Assembly (NCBI RefSeq): GCF_000758305.1
Contig: NZ_CP009458.1
Span: 3,162,001-3,226,000 of the forward strand
DNA length: 64,000 nucleotides
Direction: 5' to 3'
Origin: Cedecea neteri
GTDB lineage: Bacteria; Pseudomonadota; Gammaproteobacteria; Enterobacterales; Enterobacteriaceae
The position numbers were made by a program, and so were the translations under genes. The notes beneath the pieces are model-generated. The model was not told the DNA's origin and ran no database searches. It worked only from the letters and a program-made list of their open reading frames with translations. Positions 7,377-16,592 of this stretch are shown here, piece by piece. Numbering within the stretch: position 1 is the stretch's first letter; the number at the start of each line of letters is the position of its first letter.

Positions 7377-8960
7377 TTACTGCTGAGGTGCCGGGTCGGC
7401 GTCCGGAGAGGCGTCATCCCCTGGAGCTTCATCCTGTGGCTGCGGCACGGCATCGCTGTCGTTATCCTGCAGCGCCGGGCCACCCATACCCGCTGGCAGG
7501 GCGAACATGCTGAACAGCTCACCCAGCGACATCTGCTCGCCGTTCAGCGAGGCTTTTCCGCTGCCGTATTGCAGGCTGGTGGTGATGTTATCGCCGTCAA
7601 CCTTGGTGATGCGGAACATCTGGCCCATGGCGGCCAGGCCTTTGATCTGCTGGCCGGCAAGTTTGTCTGACTCTTCCGGGCTGTAGCCTTCCAGCTGTGC
7701 CACCTGGGACATCAGCCCTGTAGCCATTGGCATAGGGATCACCAGCTTCGCGTCGAGAGATTTCACGTAGCGATCCAGCTGCTCTTCCGGCGTATTGGCC
7801 GGGCCGGTTGCGCCCTGAGGATCTTTCATGAACAGGGACAGGTTAAAGGTCGATTCGCCTTTCGCGTTCTTCCAGCTCAGCGGGGCAACGGTAATGATAG
7901 GGTTGCCCTTCAGCAGCAGCGGCAGGTTAGCGCTAATCAGCTCCACGGATTTTTGCTGGTAGAGTTCAGGGTTTTGCTGCAGCGCCGGGTCGGCCATTAG
8001 CTGCTGTACGCCAGCGTTGTACTTCTGGGTAAAGTCGCGCAGCGCGGCGGCATCAATATTGCCGAGCTTAAGCGTCAGCTTGCCGTTGCCCATGTTCTGG
8101 TTCTGGACTTTCAGCGCATCCAGACTGTAGTCGAACTGGCCGGTAAAGTGCTTTTTGTCGTCCTGCACGTCAGATTTTGCGGTCAGGTTGAAGCCTTCGA
8201 CAACGGCAATTTCTTTGCCGTCCACCACCATAGATAGCTTGTCGATAGTCGCTTTCTGTGAGCCTACGCGCTGGTCAAACAGGCTGCGTTTGCTGTCTCC
8301 GTCGGTTTTGATCCCGTTGAAAGAGAGCTGCACGCGCTGGCCGTATTCGTTGACGGTGTTCACTAGGCCGCTGTCGGCCGAGCCGGAAAGGGCGATTTCA
8401 TTGCCTGCGCCGTCCACGTCGGCGGTGAACTTGCCGCCGCTGAAGCTGAACTTGTCTTCACCCTCGGTGGCATCAATGGCCGCCAGCGCGATATCCGAAG
8501 AAGTTGCGCCGCTGTAGCCGACGCGAGTTTCCACGCCGATAAGCGGCTTATCTTTGGTCAGCGTGAAAAGATGTTTGGTCACGTCGTTATTCACCAGTTC
8601 AGTGTGGATCGACGCCATGCTCGGTATCAGGTTGAATTTCTTCAGCTGCGCGAACGGGAAAGGACCATGATCGATTGTTTCGTTGAATAACACGCTTTGT
8701 TCTGGCGTGAGCAGGGCATTTTTCGTCCCGGCAGCCTGTTTAACCACCAGCTGTACCGAACTGTGGAAAAGCCCACGTTTGTAGTCCTGGTAGCTCAGCA
8801 CAATCCCCGATTCCGGTGCTGAATTTTTGATTTCAGCATTGGCGTTATCAATCATTTCGGCCATACGACCTTCGAGCTGTTTACCCGTAAACCAGGCTCC
8901 GCCGGTCCATACAACGCCCAGCGCAACAATTACCCCAACCGCAACCAGAGATTTTTTCAT
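7377..8960 (-). CDS. ydgA: YdgA, DUF945 family inner-membrane-anchored protein
   Basis: 527 residues from the ATG at 8960, which matches the E. coli start (MKKSLVAVGVIVALGVVWTGGAW against MNKSLVAVG...). An in-frame ATG five codons earlier, at 8975, is possible. An N-terminal membrane anchor or uncleaved signal (residues 4-24) is followed by a long, mostly beta-strand periplasmic region with IGYSGATSSDIAL and LQYGSGKASLNGE motifs typical of DUF945. The C-terminal 30 residues are rich in Asp, Pro and Gln (low complexity) and longer than in E. coli. Function is not established. It has its own terminator, and manA upstream ends in another, so it is probably monocistronic. Confidence 0.9.
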   Translation of the reverse strand: MKKSLVAVGVIVALGVVWTGGAWFTGKQLEGRMAEMIDNANAEIKNSAPESGIVLSYQDYKRGLFHSSVQLVVKQAAGTKNALLTPEQSVLFNETIDHGPFPFAQLKKFNLIPSMASIHTELVNNDVTKHLFTLTKDKPLIGVETRVGYSGATSSDIALAAIDATEGEDKFSFSGGKFTADVDGAGNEIALSGSADSGLVNTVNEYGQRVQLSFNGIKTDGDSKRSLFDQRVGSQKATIDKLSMVVDGKEIAVVEGFNLTAKSDVQDDKKHFTGQFDYSLDALKVQNQNMGNGKLTLKLGNIDAAALRDFTQKYNAGVQQLMADPALQQNPELYQQKSVELISANLPLLLKGNPIITVAPLSWKNAKGESTFNLSLFMKDPQGATGPANTPEEQLDRYVKSLDAKLVIPMPMATGLMSQVAQLEGYSPEESDKLAGQQIKGLAAMGQMFRITKVDGDNITTSLQYGSGKASLNGEQMSLGELFSMFALPAGMGGPALQDNDSDAVPQPQDEAPGDDASPDADPAPQQ

Positions 8961-9008
8961 CGTGTCATTATCCATGTATAGAAGCCGGTAGCCGTCCCCC
9001 ACCGGGCG

Positions 9009-9037
9009 AAAGAAAAACGCCTGCAATCAGGCGTTTT
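9009..9037 (-). terminator. Terminator of manA
   Basis: Perfect 10-bp arms AAAACGCCTG / CAGGCGTTTT with a CAAT loop and a T-rich tail on the minus strand. It lies between the manA stop and the ydgA start. Confidence 0.85.
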
Positions 9038-9086
9038 CGTCAACATGCTTACTAGCTTAGCAATACGCGCTAAAAAGATCAGTAAG

Positions 9087-10262
9087 TTAAAGTTTATTAA
9101 ACACTCGCGCTACCCGGCCAACGCCGCTGACGGCAATTGGCGACTCGGCGGCGCTAATAAACGCAGACTCACCCGGCTTCAGCACCAGACGCTGGGCGTC
9201 TTTGGTTAGCACGGCTTCACCTTCAACGCAGAACACAATGGCTGCGCTTTGCTGTGCCAGCGCGGCTTCCTGCGTACTCAGGTCGTGCAGGGAAAAGGCA
9301 AAGTCATCCACAGGAATAGGGAAGTCCAGTTCGCTGCCGGTTTTCTGCGGCTGGCTCAGCAGTTGGTTGGCCGGTTTTGGCTCGAACTTAACGTTAGCCA
9401 CCAGTTCAGGAATATCAATGTACTTCGGCGTTAATCCGGCACGCAGCACGTTGTCAGAGTTGGCCATCACTTCCAGCGCCACGCCGTTCAGGTAGGCGTG
9501 TGGGGTTTCGGCGAACAGGAACATTGCCTCGCCCGGCTCAAGCTTAACCACGTTCAGCAGCAGCGGGGAGAAGAGGCCGCTGTCGTCCGGGTAGAATTCG
9601 GAAATCACGCGAATGGTTTCCCACGGCTCACCCTGCTGATTATTCAGGGCAGCTTTCAGCACGCCGAGCGCCAGGGCTTTTTCTTCGCCCTGCATATTCA
9701 GCAGGCCGGCAAACAGCTGCGCCAGACTTTCGGCCCCGGGTTGCTGGAGGAAATGCGCAATCAGCGGATGTGCGCCAGATACCGGCTGCAGTAGCGACAC
9801 AATGTCAGAGAATTCGCGGAAAGCGTTCATCGCGAGGAACGGCGTCAGGGCAAAGACCAGTTCAGGTTTGTGGTTAGGATCTTTGTAGTTACGTTCTGCG
9901 GCATCAAGCGGAATACCCGCTGCATTTTCTTTCGCAAAGCCGATTTCAGACGCTTTTTTGTTCGGGTGAACCTGAATGGAGAGGGGCTGGGCGGCACAAA
10001 GGACTTTGAACAGGAAAGGCAGCTCGCCAAAACGCCCGGCAACGGCTTTCCCCAACAGCGCTTGCTTGTCGGCGTCAATCACATCACGCAATGCGTGCGG
10101 TTGCCCGTTGGCATCGAGCACTTTTGAGCTACTCTTTGGGTGAGCGCCCATCCACAGTTCGGCCATGGGCTTATGCTGCGGGTTGGCGATGCCGTACAGT
10201 TCCGTTAGCGCCGTTTCACTTCCCCAGGCATAATTTTGTACCGCATTGATCAATTTTTGCAT
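9087..10262 (-). CDS. manA: Mannose-6-phosphate isomerase
   Basis: 391 residues, type I cupin-fold phosphomannose isomerase interconverting mannose-6-P and fructose-6-P. All four zinc ligands known from E. coli are present at the same positions: Q97 and H99 in IQVHP, E134 in HKPELVFA, H255 in ETPHAYL. The YAWGS motif near the N-terminus is also intact. Divergent from fumA, as in E. coli. It has its own terminator. Confidence 0.97.
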   Translation of the reverse strand: MQKLINAVQNYAWGSETALTELYGIANPQHKPMAELWMGAHPKSSSKVLDANGQPHALRDVIDADKQALLGKAVAGRFGELPFLFKVLCAAQPLSIQVHPNKKASEIGFAKENAAGIPLDAAERNYKDPNHKPELVFALTPFLAMNAFREFSDIVSLLQPVSGAHPLIAHFLQQPGAESLAQLFAGLLNMQGEEKALALGVLKAALNNQQGEPWETIRVISEFYPDDSGLFSPLLLNVVKLEPGEAMFLFAETPHAYLNGVALEVMANSDNVLRAGLTPKYIDIPELVANVKFEPKPANQLLSQPQKTGSELDFPIPVDDFAFSLHDLSTQEAALAQQSAAIVFCVEGEAVLTKDAQRLVLKPGESAFISAAESPIAVSGVGRVARVFNKL

Positions 10263-10468
10263 CTCAGGTCCCTGTCATCATTGAGTCGAAGTTTCAGTTA
10301 TTAAACCAATTATCCGCCGCGAAGTAACCAGGGCAACAAAAAGTCGTATTAGTCTCAGTTTCTGTTAAAAAATTGTGTAGCATGTTATGACTTGTTTTTG
10401 GAACGCAGCGTAAGATCCTGCGCTGAAATATAAAAATTAACGTTACTGTTGTCGCAAGTGAGAGAAAT

Positions 10469-12115
10469 ATGTCGAATAAACCCTTCCATTACCAGGAGCC
10501 TTTCCCGCTCCAAAAAGACCCGACCGAATATTACCTCCTGAGCTCCGACTATGTTTCCGTCGCCGAGTTTGACGGCCAGCAAATCCTCAAGGTTGATCCT
10601 CAGGCCCTGACGCTGCTGGCCCAACATGCCTTCCACGACGCTTCGTTTATGCTGCGCCCGGCGCACCAGCAGCAGGTGGCGGACATTCTGAGCGACCCGG
10701 AAGCCAGCGAGAACGATAAATACGTTGCGCTGCAGTTCCTGCGTAACTCAGACATTGCCGCCAAGGGCATTCTGCCGACCTGCCAGGACACCGGCACCGC
10801 TATCATCATGGGTAAAAAAGGCCAGCGCGTCTGGACCGGCGGCGGCGACGAAGAAGCGCTGTCTCGCGGCGTCTACAACACCTTTATTGAAGATAACCTG
10901 CGCTATTCCCAGAACGCCGCGCTGGATATGTACAAAGAGGTGAACACGGGGACTAACCTGCCAGCGCAGATTGATCTCTACAGCGTGGACGGCGACGAGT
11001 ACAAATTCCTGTGCATCGCCAAAGGCGGCGGTTCGGCTAACAAAACCTATCTCTACCAGGAAACCAAAGCGCTGATCACCCCGGCGAAGCTGAAAGATTA
11101 CCTGGTTGAGAAGATGCGCACCCTGGGCACCGCGGCCTGCCCGCCGTATCACGTGGCGTTTGTTATCGGCGGAACGTCTGCCGAAGCGACGCTGAAAACC
11201 GTGAAGCTGGCGTCAACCAAGTACTACGACGGCCTGCCGACGGAAGGCAACGAATACGGTCAGGCGTTCCGCGACGTGCAGCTGGAAGAAGAACTGCTGA
11301 AAGAAGCGCAGAATCTTGGCCTGGGCGCTCAGTTCGGCGGCAAATACTTCGCGCATGATATCCGCGTTGTTCGTCTGCCGCGTCACGGCGCATCCTGCCC
11401 GGTTGGGATGGGCGTGTCCTGTTCCGCCGACCGCAACATCAAAGCCAAAATCAACAAAGACGGCATCTGGCTTGAAAAACTGGAGCACAATCCGGGCAAA
11501 TACATCCCGGAAGAGCTGCGTCAGGCAGGCGAGGGCGAAGCGGTGAAAGTGAACCTGAATCGCCCGATGAAAGAGATCCTTGCTCAGCTGTCCGACTTCC
11601 CGGTGTCCACTCGTCTGTCGTTAACCGGCACCATTATTGTGGCGCGTGACATCGCTCACGCTAAACTGAAAGAACGTCTCGATAACGGGGAAGATCTGCC
11701 GCAGTACGTGAAAGATCACCCTATTTATTACGCAGGCCCGGCCAAAACGCCGGACGGCTATGCATCTGGCTCTTTAGGGCCGACGACGGCGGGCCGCATG
11801 GACTCCTACGTGGATCAGCTGCAGGCCAACGGCGGCAGCATGATCATGCTGGCCAAAGGCAACCGCAGCCAGCAGGTGACCGACGCCTGTCACAAACACG
11901 GTGGATTCTACCTGGGCAGCATCGGTGGCCCGGCGGCCGTGCTGGCGCAAAACAGCATCAAGAGTCTGGAGTGTGTGGAGTACCCGGAACTGGGTATGGA
12001 AGCCATCTGGAAAATCGAAGTGGAAGACTTCCCGGCGTTTATCCTTGTGGATGACAAAGGCAACGACTTCTTCCAGAAAATTCAGGCCTCACAGTGCTCT
12101 CGATGCGTTAAGTAA
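10469..12115 (+). CDS. fumA: Fumarase A, class I iron-sulfur fumarate hydratase
   Basis: 548 residues, equal in length to E. coli FumA and very similar throughout. The three [4Fe-4S] ligands C105 (LPTCQDTGT), C224 (TAACPPYH) and C318 (GVSCSADRN) are present. It catalyses fumarate to malate in the TCA cycle and is oxygen-labile. It ends at a terminator before fumC, so the two fumarases can be expressed separately. FumA against FumB was decided by position beside fumC and manA. Confidence 0.96.
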   Translation: MSNKPFHYQEPFPLQKDPTEYYLLSSDYVSVAEFDGQQILKVDPQALTLLAQHAFHDASFMLRPAHQQQVADILSDPEASENDKYVALQFLRNSDIAAKGILPTCQDTGTAIIMGKKGQRVWTGGGDEEALSRGVYNTFIEDNLRYSQNAALDMYKEVNTGTNLPAQIDLYSVDGDEYKFLCIAKGGGSANKTYLYQETKALITPAKLKDYLVEKMRTLGTAACPPYHVAFVIGGTSAEATLKTVKLASTKYYDGLPTEGNEYGQAFRDVQLEEELLKEAQNLGLGAQFGGKYFAHDIRVVRLPRHGASCPVGMGVSCSADRNIKAKINKDGIWLEKLEHNPGKYIPEELRQAGEGEAVKVNLNRPMKEILAQLSDFPVSTRLSLTGTIIVARDIAHAKLKERLDNGEDLPQYVKDHPIYYAGPAKTPDGYASGSLGPTTAGRMDSYVDQLQANGGSMIMLAKGNRSQQVTDACHKHGGFYLGSIGGPAAVLAQNSIKSLECVEYPELGMEAIWKIEVEDFPAFILVDDKGNDFFQKIQASQCSRCVK

Positions 12116-12120
12116 TACTC

Positions 12121-12147
12121 AAGCCGCCTATAGTGGCGGCTTTTTTT
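12121..12147 (+). terminator. Terminator between fumA and fumC
   Basis: AAGCCGCC-TATAGT-GGCGGCTT followed by a T7 run. It ends just before the fumC ribosome site. Confidence 0.9.
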
Positions 12148-12165
12148 ATCGCAAAGGAGAAAGGC

Positions 12166-13563
12166 ATGACATCCAGTCGCAGTGAAAAAGACTCAATGGG
12201 CCCGATCGACGTCCCGGCAGATAAACTGTGGGGGGCGCAGACCCAGCGTTCACTTGAGCACTTCCGCATTTCTACCGAGAAAATGCCCACCGAGCTGATT
12301 CGGGCGCTGGCGCTCACCAAGCGCGCGGCGGCAAAGGTCAACGTTGACCTCGGCCTGCTGCCCGCAGAGCGCGGCACGGCTATTATCGCGGCCGCCGATG
12401 AAGTGCTGGCAGGAAAGCACCCCGGTGAGTTCCCGCTGGCTATCTGGCAGACCGGCTCCGGCACCCAAAGCAACATGAACATGAATGAAGTGCTGGCGAA
12501 CCGCGCCAGTGAAATTCTGGGTGGCGTGCGCGGGATGGAGCGACTGGTGCACCCGAACGACGACGTGAACAAAAGTCAGAGTTCGAACGACGTTTTCCCG
12601 ACCGCCATGCACGTGGCGGCCATTATCGCGGTTCGCGAGCACCTGTTGCCGCAGTTAAACGTGCTCAAACAAACGCTGGCCAAAAAGGCCGATGCTTTTA
12701 AGGATATCGTCAAAATCGGCCGTACCCACCTGCAGGACGCCACGCCGCTGACGCTGGGGCAGGAGATCTCCGGCTGGGTGGCTATGCTGGAGCATAACCT
12801 GAAACATATCGACCATAGTTTGCCGCATCTGGCGGAGCTGGCGCTGGGCGGCACGGCGGTGGGTACCGGGCTGAACACGCATCCTGAATATGCGGTGCGC
12901 GTGGCAAAAGAGTTGGCTGACTTCACGAAGCAGCCGTTTGTGACGGCGCCAAACAAATTTGAAGCATTAGCCACCTGCGATGCCCTGGTTCACGCGCATG
13001 GCGCGCTGAAAGGGCTGGCCTCGTCGATGATGAAAATTGCCAACGATGTTCGCTGGCTGGCTTCCGGCCCACGCTGCGGGATTGGCGAGCTGTCGATTCC
13101 TGAGAATGAACCGGGCAGCTCCATCATGCCGGGGAAGGTGAACCCGACCCAGTGTGAAGCCGTCACCATGCTTTGCTGCCAGGTGCTGGGCAACGACGTG
13201 GCGGTGAACATCGGCGGTGCGTCCGGTAACTTCGAGCTGAATGTTTATCGCCCGATGGTTATCCATAACTTCCTGCAGTCCGTTCGCCTGCTGGCCGACG
13301 GCATGGAAAGCTTCAACGAGCACTGTGCGGTGGGCATCGAGCCTAATCGCGAGCGTATCAGCCAGTTGCTGAACGAGTCGCTGATGCTGGTGACCGCGCT
13401 CAATACCCATATCGGCTATGACAAAGCGGCAGAAATTGCCAAAAAAGCCCACAAAGAGGGGCTGACCCTTAAAGCATCGGCGCTGAAACTCGGTTATCTG
13501 ACCGAGGAAGAGTTCGATGCCTGGGTTCGCCCTGAGGATATGGTCGGCAGCATGAAGTCGTAA
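12166..13563 (+). CDS. fumC: Fumarase C, class II fumarate hydratase
   Basis: 465 residues from the ATG at 12166, which follows AAAGGAGAAAGG. The longer in-frame start at 12133 would lie inside the fumA terminator and is rejected. Catalytic H188 (GRTHLQD) and the flexible SS loop S318-S319 in GSSIMPGKVNP match E. coli numbering. It is iron-independent and cytosolic, and backs up FumA under oxidative stress or iron limitation. It converges with tus, with only two bases between the stop codons. Confidence 0.97.
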   Translation: MTSSRSEKDSMGPIDVPADKLWGAQTQRSLEHFRISTEKMPTELIRALALTKRAAAKVNVDLGLLPAERGTAIIAAADEVLAGKHPGEFPLAIWQTGSGTQSNMNMNEVLANRASEILGGVRGMERLVHPNDDVNKSQSSNDVFPTAMHVAAIIAVREHLLPQLNVLKQTLAKKADAFKDIVKIGRTHLQDATPLTLGQEISGWVAMLEHNLKHIDHSLPHLAELALGGTAVGTGLNTHPEYAVRVAKELADFTKQPFVTAPNKFEALATCDALVHAHGALKGLASSMMKIANDVRWLASGPRCGIGELSIPENEPGSSIMPGKVNPTQCEAVTMLCCQVLGNDVAVNIGGASGNFELNVYRPMVIHNFLQSVRLLADGMESFNEHCAVGIEPNRERISQLLNESLMLVTALNTHIGYDKAAEIAKKAHKEGLTLKASALKLGYLTEEEFDAWVRPEDMVGSMKS

Positions 13564-13565
13564 TT

Positions 13566-14495
13566 TTACGCTTCGCAGTAAAGGTGCAGCCGCGGGATAA
13601 TCAGTCTCAGCGGCTGCGCTTTTGGCTTATAGCGGTGCTGAATATTTTCGGCATCGTAGTTCAGCAACTCTCCTGTGTCGGGAGGCGTTTCGCCACTCTC
13701 CTGCTTACACAAAACAATCAGCGGAGAAGGGCAGGCATATTGCACCTGTTTCTGCTGTGCCTGATACCACACGCGGGCCACAGGTTGTACCTTGACCGGC
13801 CGTTTGATTTTTAGCCGTATACTTTCCGGCAGCCTTTGAACATCATCGATTTCCTGCGCTACACGCTCGGCCCACTGTTCTTTCGTCCACGGCGGCACGG
13901 CTCGCCCGGCATTCAGGCTTTTTTCTAACATCTCAAGCACCTGCTGGCGGCTAAGGTTTTTAACAATCTGTTTATTCGCCCAGCCAAAACGTACCGTGTC
14001 CGGCGTTTCGAGCAGGGTGATGGCGCGGTAGGCGTTCAGGGTGAGCAGGCCGGGAATATGGTGGTGAACCCATTCAAAACGCTGGGCGGAGGGAAGCTCC
14101 GACTCGACGCTGATAATCTGCTCCAGCGCGTGTTTCAGCCGGTTGATATCTTCCAGAAGCTCGAACGTTTGTTGATATTGCTCTGCGTTAACCGAATAAC
14201 AGAGCACGCCGGGTAAACGCACGGCGGCCTTGGTGCTGGTTTTTTCCGACTGCTGCTGGATAAACAGCCGGGTAAAGTGGGCTACTGCAGCCTGATGCGC
14301 TTCCTGCCCGACGTACTGGGTGACTTCAATCTTAGAGAGCGGATCGTGTTCTTTGCTTTTTTCTATTTCCGGCAGCGTAAAGACGCGTCCGCTGAGCAGC
14401 CGGAGCTGACCGAGCTGTACCTTGAGCATCGCCAGGTGCTGTTGCAGTTCCCTGCAGGTGGACGTTAAGCGTTCAATAAGATCGTAGCGGGGCAT
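13566..14495 (-). CDS. tus: Tus, replication terminus-binding protein
   Basis: 309 residues, the same length as E. coli Tus and similar throughout. Recognisable segments are the N-terminal YDLIERL, the central HHIPGLLTLNAYRAI, WANKQIV and the C-terminal RHRYKP-like QHRYKPKAQPLRLIIPRLHLYCEA. Tus binds Ter sites as a monomer and stops replication forks coming from one side. A Ter sequence lies 9 bases upstream of its start, in the same arrangement as E. coli TerB, where Tus represses its own gene. Confidence 0.96.
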   Translation of the reverse strand: MPRYDLIERLTSTCRELQQHLAMLKVQLGQLRLLSGRVFTLPEIEKSKEHDPLSKIEVTQYVGQEAHQAAVAHFTRLFIQQQSEKTSTKAAVRLPGVLCYSVNAEQYQQTFELLEDINRLKHALEQIISVESELPSAQRFEWVHHHIPGLLTLNAYRAITLLETPDTVRFGWANKQIVKNLSRQQVLEMLEKSLNAGRAVPPWTKEQWAERVAQEIDDVQRLPESIRLKIKRPVKVQPVARVWYQAQQKQVQYACPSPLIVLCKQESGETPPDTGELLNYDAENIQHRYKPKAQPLRLIIPRLHLYCEA

Positions 14496-14503
14496 AGCGA
14501 CTC

Positions 14504-14526
14504 ACATTAGTTACAACATACTAATT
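14504..14526 (-). promoter_or_regulatory. Ter site (TerB-like) in the tus promoter
   Basis: Read on the minus strand, the core AGTATGTTGTAACTAA matches E. coli TerB, with two mismatches over 23 positions as I recall that site. It has the same orientation relative to tus as E. coli TerB, so it should be both a fork trap and the tus autoregulatory operator. Confidence 0.93.
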
Positions 14527-14578
14527 AACTGTAGCAACGGGTAACCACATCGGCAATAGCGTCGTTTATGTTCACCAG

Positions 14579-14609
14579 GGGAAAACAGGCCCGATAGCAC
14601 GCTCGGGCC
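14579..14609 (-). terminator. Terminator downstream of rstB
   Basis: GGCCCGA / TCGGGCC stem, 8-base loop, followed on the minus strand by TGTTTTC. It separates rstB from tus. Confidence 0.72.
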
Positions 14610-14616
14610 GGAGAAC

Positions 14617-15912
14617 TCAGGAGAGATAGGTGGTGTTTATCGGCCATGAAAAACGGAAGCTGGCGCCGCCCAAAGGGCTGCTTTCAATGGTGACGTGTCC
14701 ACCCATCGCCACGGCAATCGAGTGGACTATCGCCAGGCCAAGCCCGCAGCCGCCGGTTGCTCTGTCCCGACTGGGATCGAGGCGAACAAAAGGCTCGAAT
14801 ACGCGGTCGCGCTCTTCTTCCGGGATACCGGGACCGTCATCTTCAACCTGTAGATAGGCAATATCGTCTTCTCTCCACAGGCTGATACGAAGCTGCTGCT
14901 CACTGTAACGCAGCGCGTTATTGATCAGGTTATCCGTGACTCGTTCCATGAGACGCAGATCCAGCGCGCCATAGTCAATGGCGGTGATGGTATCTGTTTC
15001 TAGCGTAATCCGGCGCTGACGGTGAATGAGCTGTACGTCGGCAATATGCGTTTCCATCCAGTTGGCAAATTTGACGTGCGCCAGATGAAGTTCAGTCTGC
15101 GGACGGTCGAGGCGGGCGTAAGTCAGTAGCTCGTCAATCAACGCCTCTAACTGGCCAATATCCCGATTGAGCGCCAGAGATTCCTCTTCGCTGAGGTTGT
15201 CGCTCATTTCAAGACGGTAACGCAGACGAACGAGTGGGGTACGAAGCTCGTGTGCAATCCCGTCAATCAGCTGCTTCTTACTGGCAATCAGGGCATTGAT
15301 GTTATCGGCCATTTGGTTGAAGGCAATGCCAAGTCGTTCAAAGCTTGAGGCGTTATCAAAATGAATGTGCTCATCCAGGTGCCCTTTACCAAATCGCTGG
15401 GCGGCGCTTTCCAGTTTGAGCATGTCCTGCCAGTGTGGGCGCATCCAGATAAACACCGGGAAGGCGAGTGAGATGGCGATAAAGGCAATCAGGCCAATAT
15501 CCAGCAGTCGCATCTGGTGCAGATAAAAGAGGTAGGGGATCGGGCCGACGGCCAGCACGTAGTGGCTGCGGGGTATCCGCTGGATAAACGTATATTCTTC
15601 GTCCAGTGCCACGATCTCGCCTTCACGCAGGTGGCGAGCGGCAACATCATCGAGTTTGAACTTGCTCATCGGCTCAATATTGAGCTTAAAAGAGAGATTC
15701 AGGTCGAGATCGTTGATGGTCTTATTCCAGTCCCGTGGCGGAATTTCACGTAGCTCGCTGCGCATCAGGTACAGCGAGCTTTTCATTAAATCATCCAGCG
15801 ACTGGCGGCCCGCCCGCTCGGCGGTGAACTTATACACCAGCCCGACCAGCATGGTCATCACCAGGAAGCAGACAAACAGCAGAAGATAAAACTGTACAAA
15901 CAGCTTTTTCAT
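14617..15912 (-). CDS. rstB: RstB, sensor histidine kinase
   Basis: 431 residues. Transmembrane helix 1 at about 4-27, periplasmic sensor about 28-135, helix 2 about 136-158, HAMP about 160-210, then the dimerisation/phosphoacceptor motif with H221 in IAHELRTPL. The ATP-binding N-box (LINNAL), DDGPGIP, FEPFVR and GGCGLGLAI follow. Partner of RstA; in E. coli the RstAB pair lies under PhoP control. Unlike in E. coli, rstA and rstB are not adjacent: a gene on the opposite strand and a terminator lie between them, so rstB needs its own promoter in 15913-16187. Confidence 0.95.
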   Translation of the reverse strand: MKKLFVQFYLLLFVCFLVMTMLVGLVYKFTAERAGRQSLDDLMKSSLYLMRSELREIPPRDWNKTINDLDLNLSFKLNIEPMSKFKLDDVAARHLREGEIVALDEEYTFIQRIPRSHYVLAVGPIPYLFYLHQMRLLDIGLIAFIAISLAFPVFIWMRPHWQDMLKLESAAQRFGKGHLDEHIHFDNASSFERLGIAFNQMADNINALIASKKQLIDGIAHELRTPLVRLRYRLEMSDNLSEEESLALNRDIGQLEALIDELLTYARLDRPQTELHLAHVKFANWMETHIADVQLIHRQRRITLETDTITAIDYGALDLRLMERVTDNLINNALRYSEQQLRISLWREDDIAYLQVEDDGPGIPEEERDRVFEPFVRLDPSRDRATGGCGLGLAIVHSIAVAMGGHVTIESSPLGGASFRFSWPINTTYLS

Positions 15913-16187
15913 TAAATTTTACCATGAAATCAATTGGTTGATTGTGTCGCCTTCATCCCTGCAGGCGCTATGGTGCATTATATCTTCCCGGCCGCTGATT
16001 GCATTATCCAACGTGATTTTGTGTTTAATCACTTTACCAGTGAGAGATACGGTACCGGATAAATAAAGTGCTATTTTTTTAGGATTTTTCTTGTATTAAA
16101 CTCATCCCTATCTAAAATTAATACGATTTATCATAAGCCACTCCACAATAAATTTATTATGGCTGTTCGTTCATAAGGAATATGGAA
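15913..16187. other. Divergent promoter region, rstB / small exported gene
   Basis: 275 bases between the rstB start and the gene at 16188. AT-rich around 16060-16160, with no credible ORF. It should carry an rstB promoter on the minus strand and a promoter for the small exported protein on the plus strand. No operator recognised. Confidence 0.4.
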
Positions 16188-16535
16188 ATGACCAAGAAAT
16201 GGGGTTTCGCTGTTGTCGCGGTTCTGGCTGCTGCTGGCGTGGTTATGGTTTCTGGCTTTACTTCTTCCGTGCCTCCTTACGTTTCTGCTGCACAAGACCG
16301 GGTCGAATCCTATCTTTCCTATAGTTTCGGGCCGCAGCATTGCTCAAGTAACAAACAGCAGAGTGGGGAGTGGGACATTCTCTGCATTACTCAGGATGGT
16401 TCGAGCCAATTTGCTTACAGCGTCAATGATGCGAGTGATAAAGCTTATGGCTTCACGCTTACCGCGCTGAATGACAGGGCCAGGCAAACACAGAACGTCG
16501 ATCTACTGACTTATCTTGAAATAAAATCTTTGTGA
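16188..16535 (+). CDS. Small exported or membrane-anchored protein of unknown function between rstB and rstA
   Basis: 115 residues from the ATG at 16188, chosen because AAGGAA ends 7 bases before it; the ATG two codons earlier is too close to that site. MTKK followed by a hydrophobic stretch (about 6-24) and VSAAQ looks like a signal peptide or single anchor. The remaining 80 residues are polar, with one likely disulfide pair (C in PQHCSS and C in DILCIT), and end in LLTYLEIKSL. I do not recognise a family. It is transcribed against rstA and rstB and followed by a terminator. Its position inside the rst locus suggests a link with RstAB sensing, which is inference only. Confidence 0.7.
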   Translation: MTKKWGFAVVAVLAAAGVVMVSGFTSSVPPYVSAAQDRVESYLSYSFGPQHCSSNKQQSGEWDILCITQDGSSQFAYSVNDASDKAYGFTLTALNDRARQTQNVDLLTYLEIKSL

Positions 16536-16550
16536 ATCAACTGATTAAGT

Positions 16551-16574
16551 AAAACCCGCGGCAGCGGGTTTTTT
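16551..16574 (+). terminator. Terminator after the small exported gene, possibly bidirectional
   Basis: AACCCGC-GGCA-GCGGGTT followed by a T-run on the plus strand, with a shorter T-run on the minus strand. It sits between the convergent stops of the unknown gene and rstA and probably ends rstA transcription too. Confidence 0.82.
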
Positions 16575-16592
16575 ATATCTCTAACGCGATTA

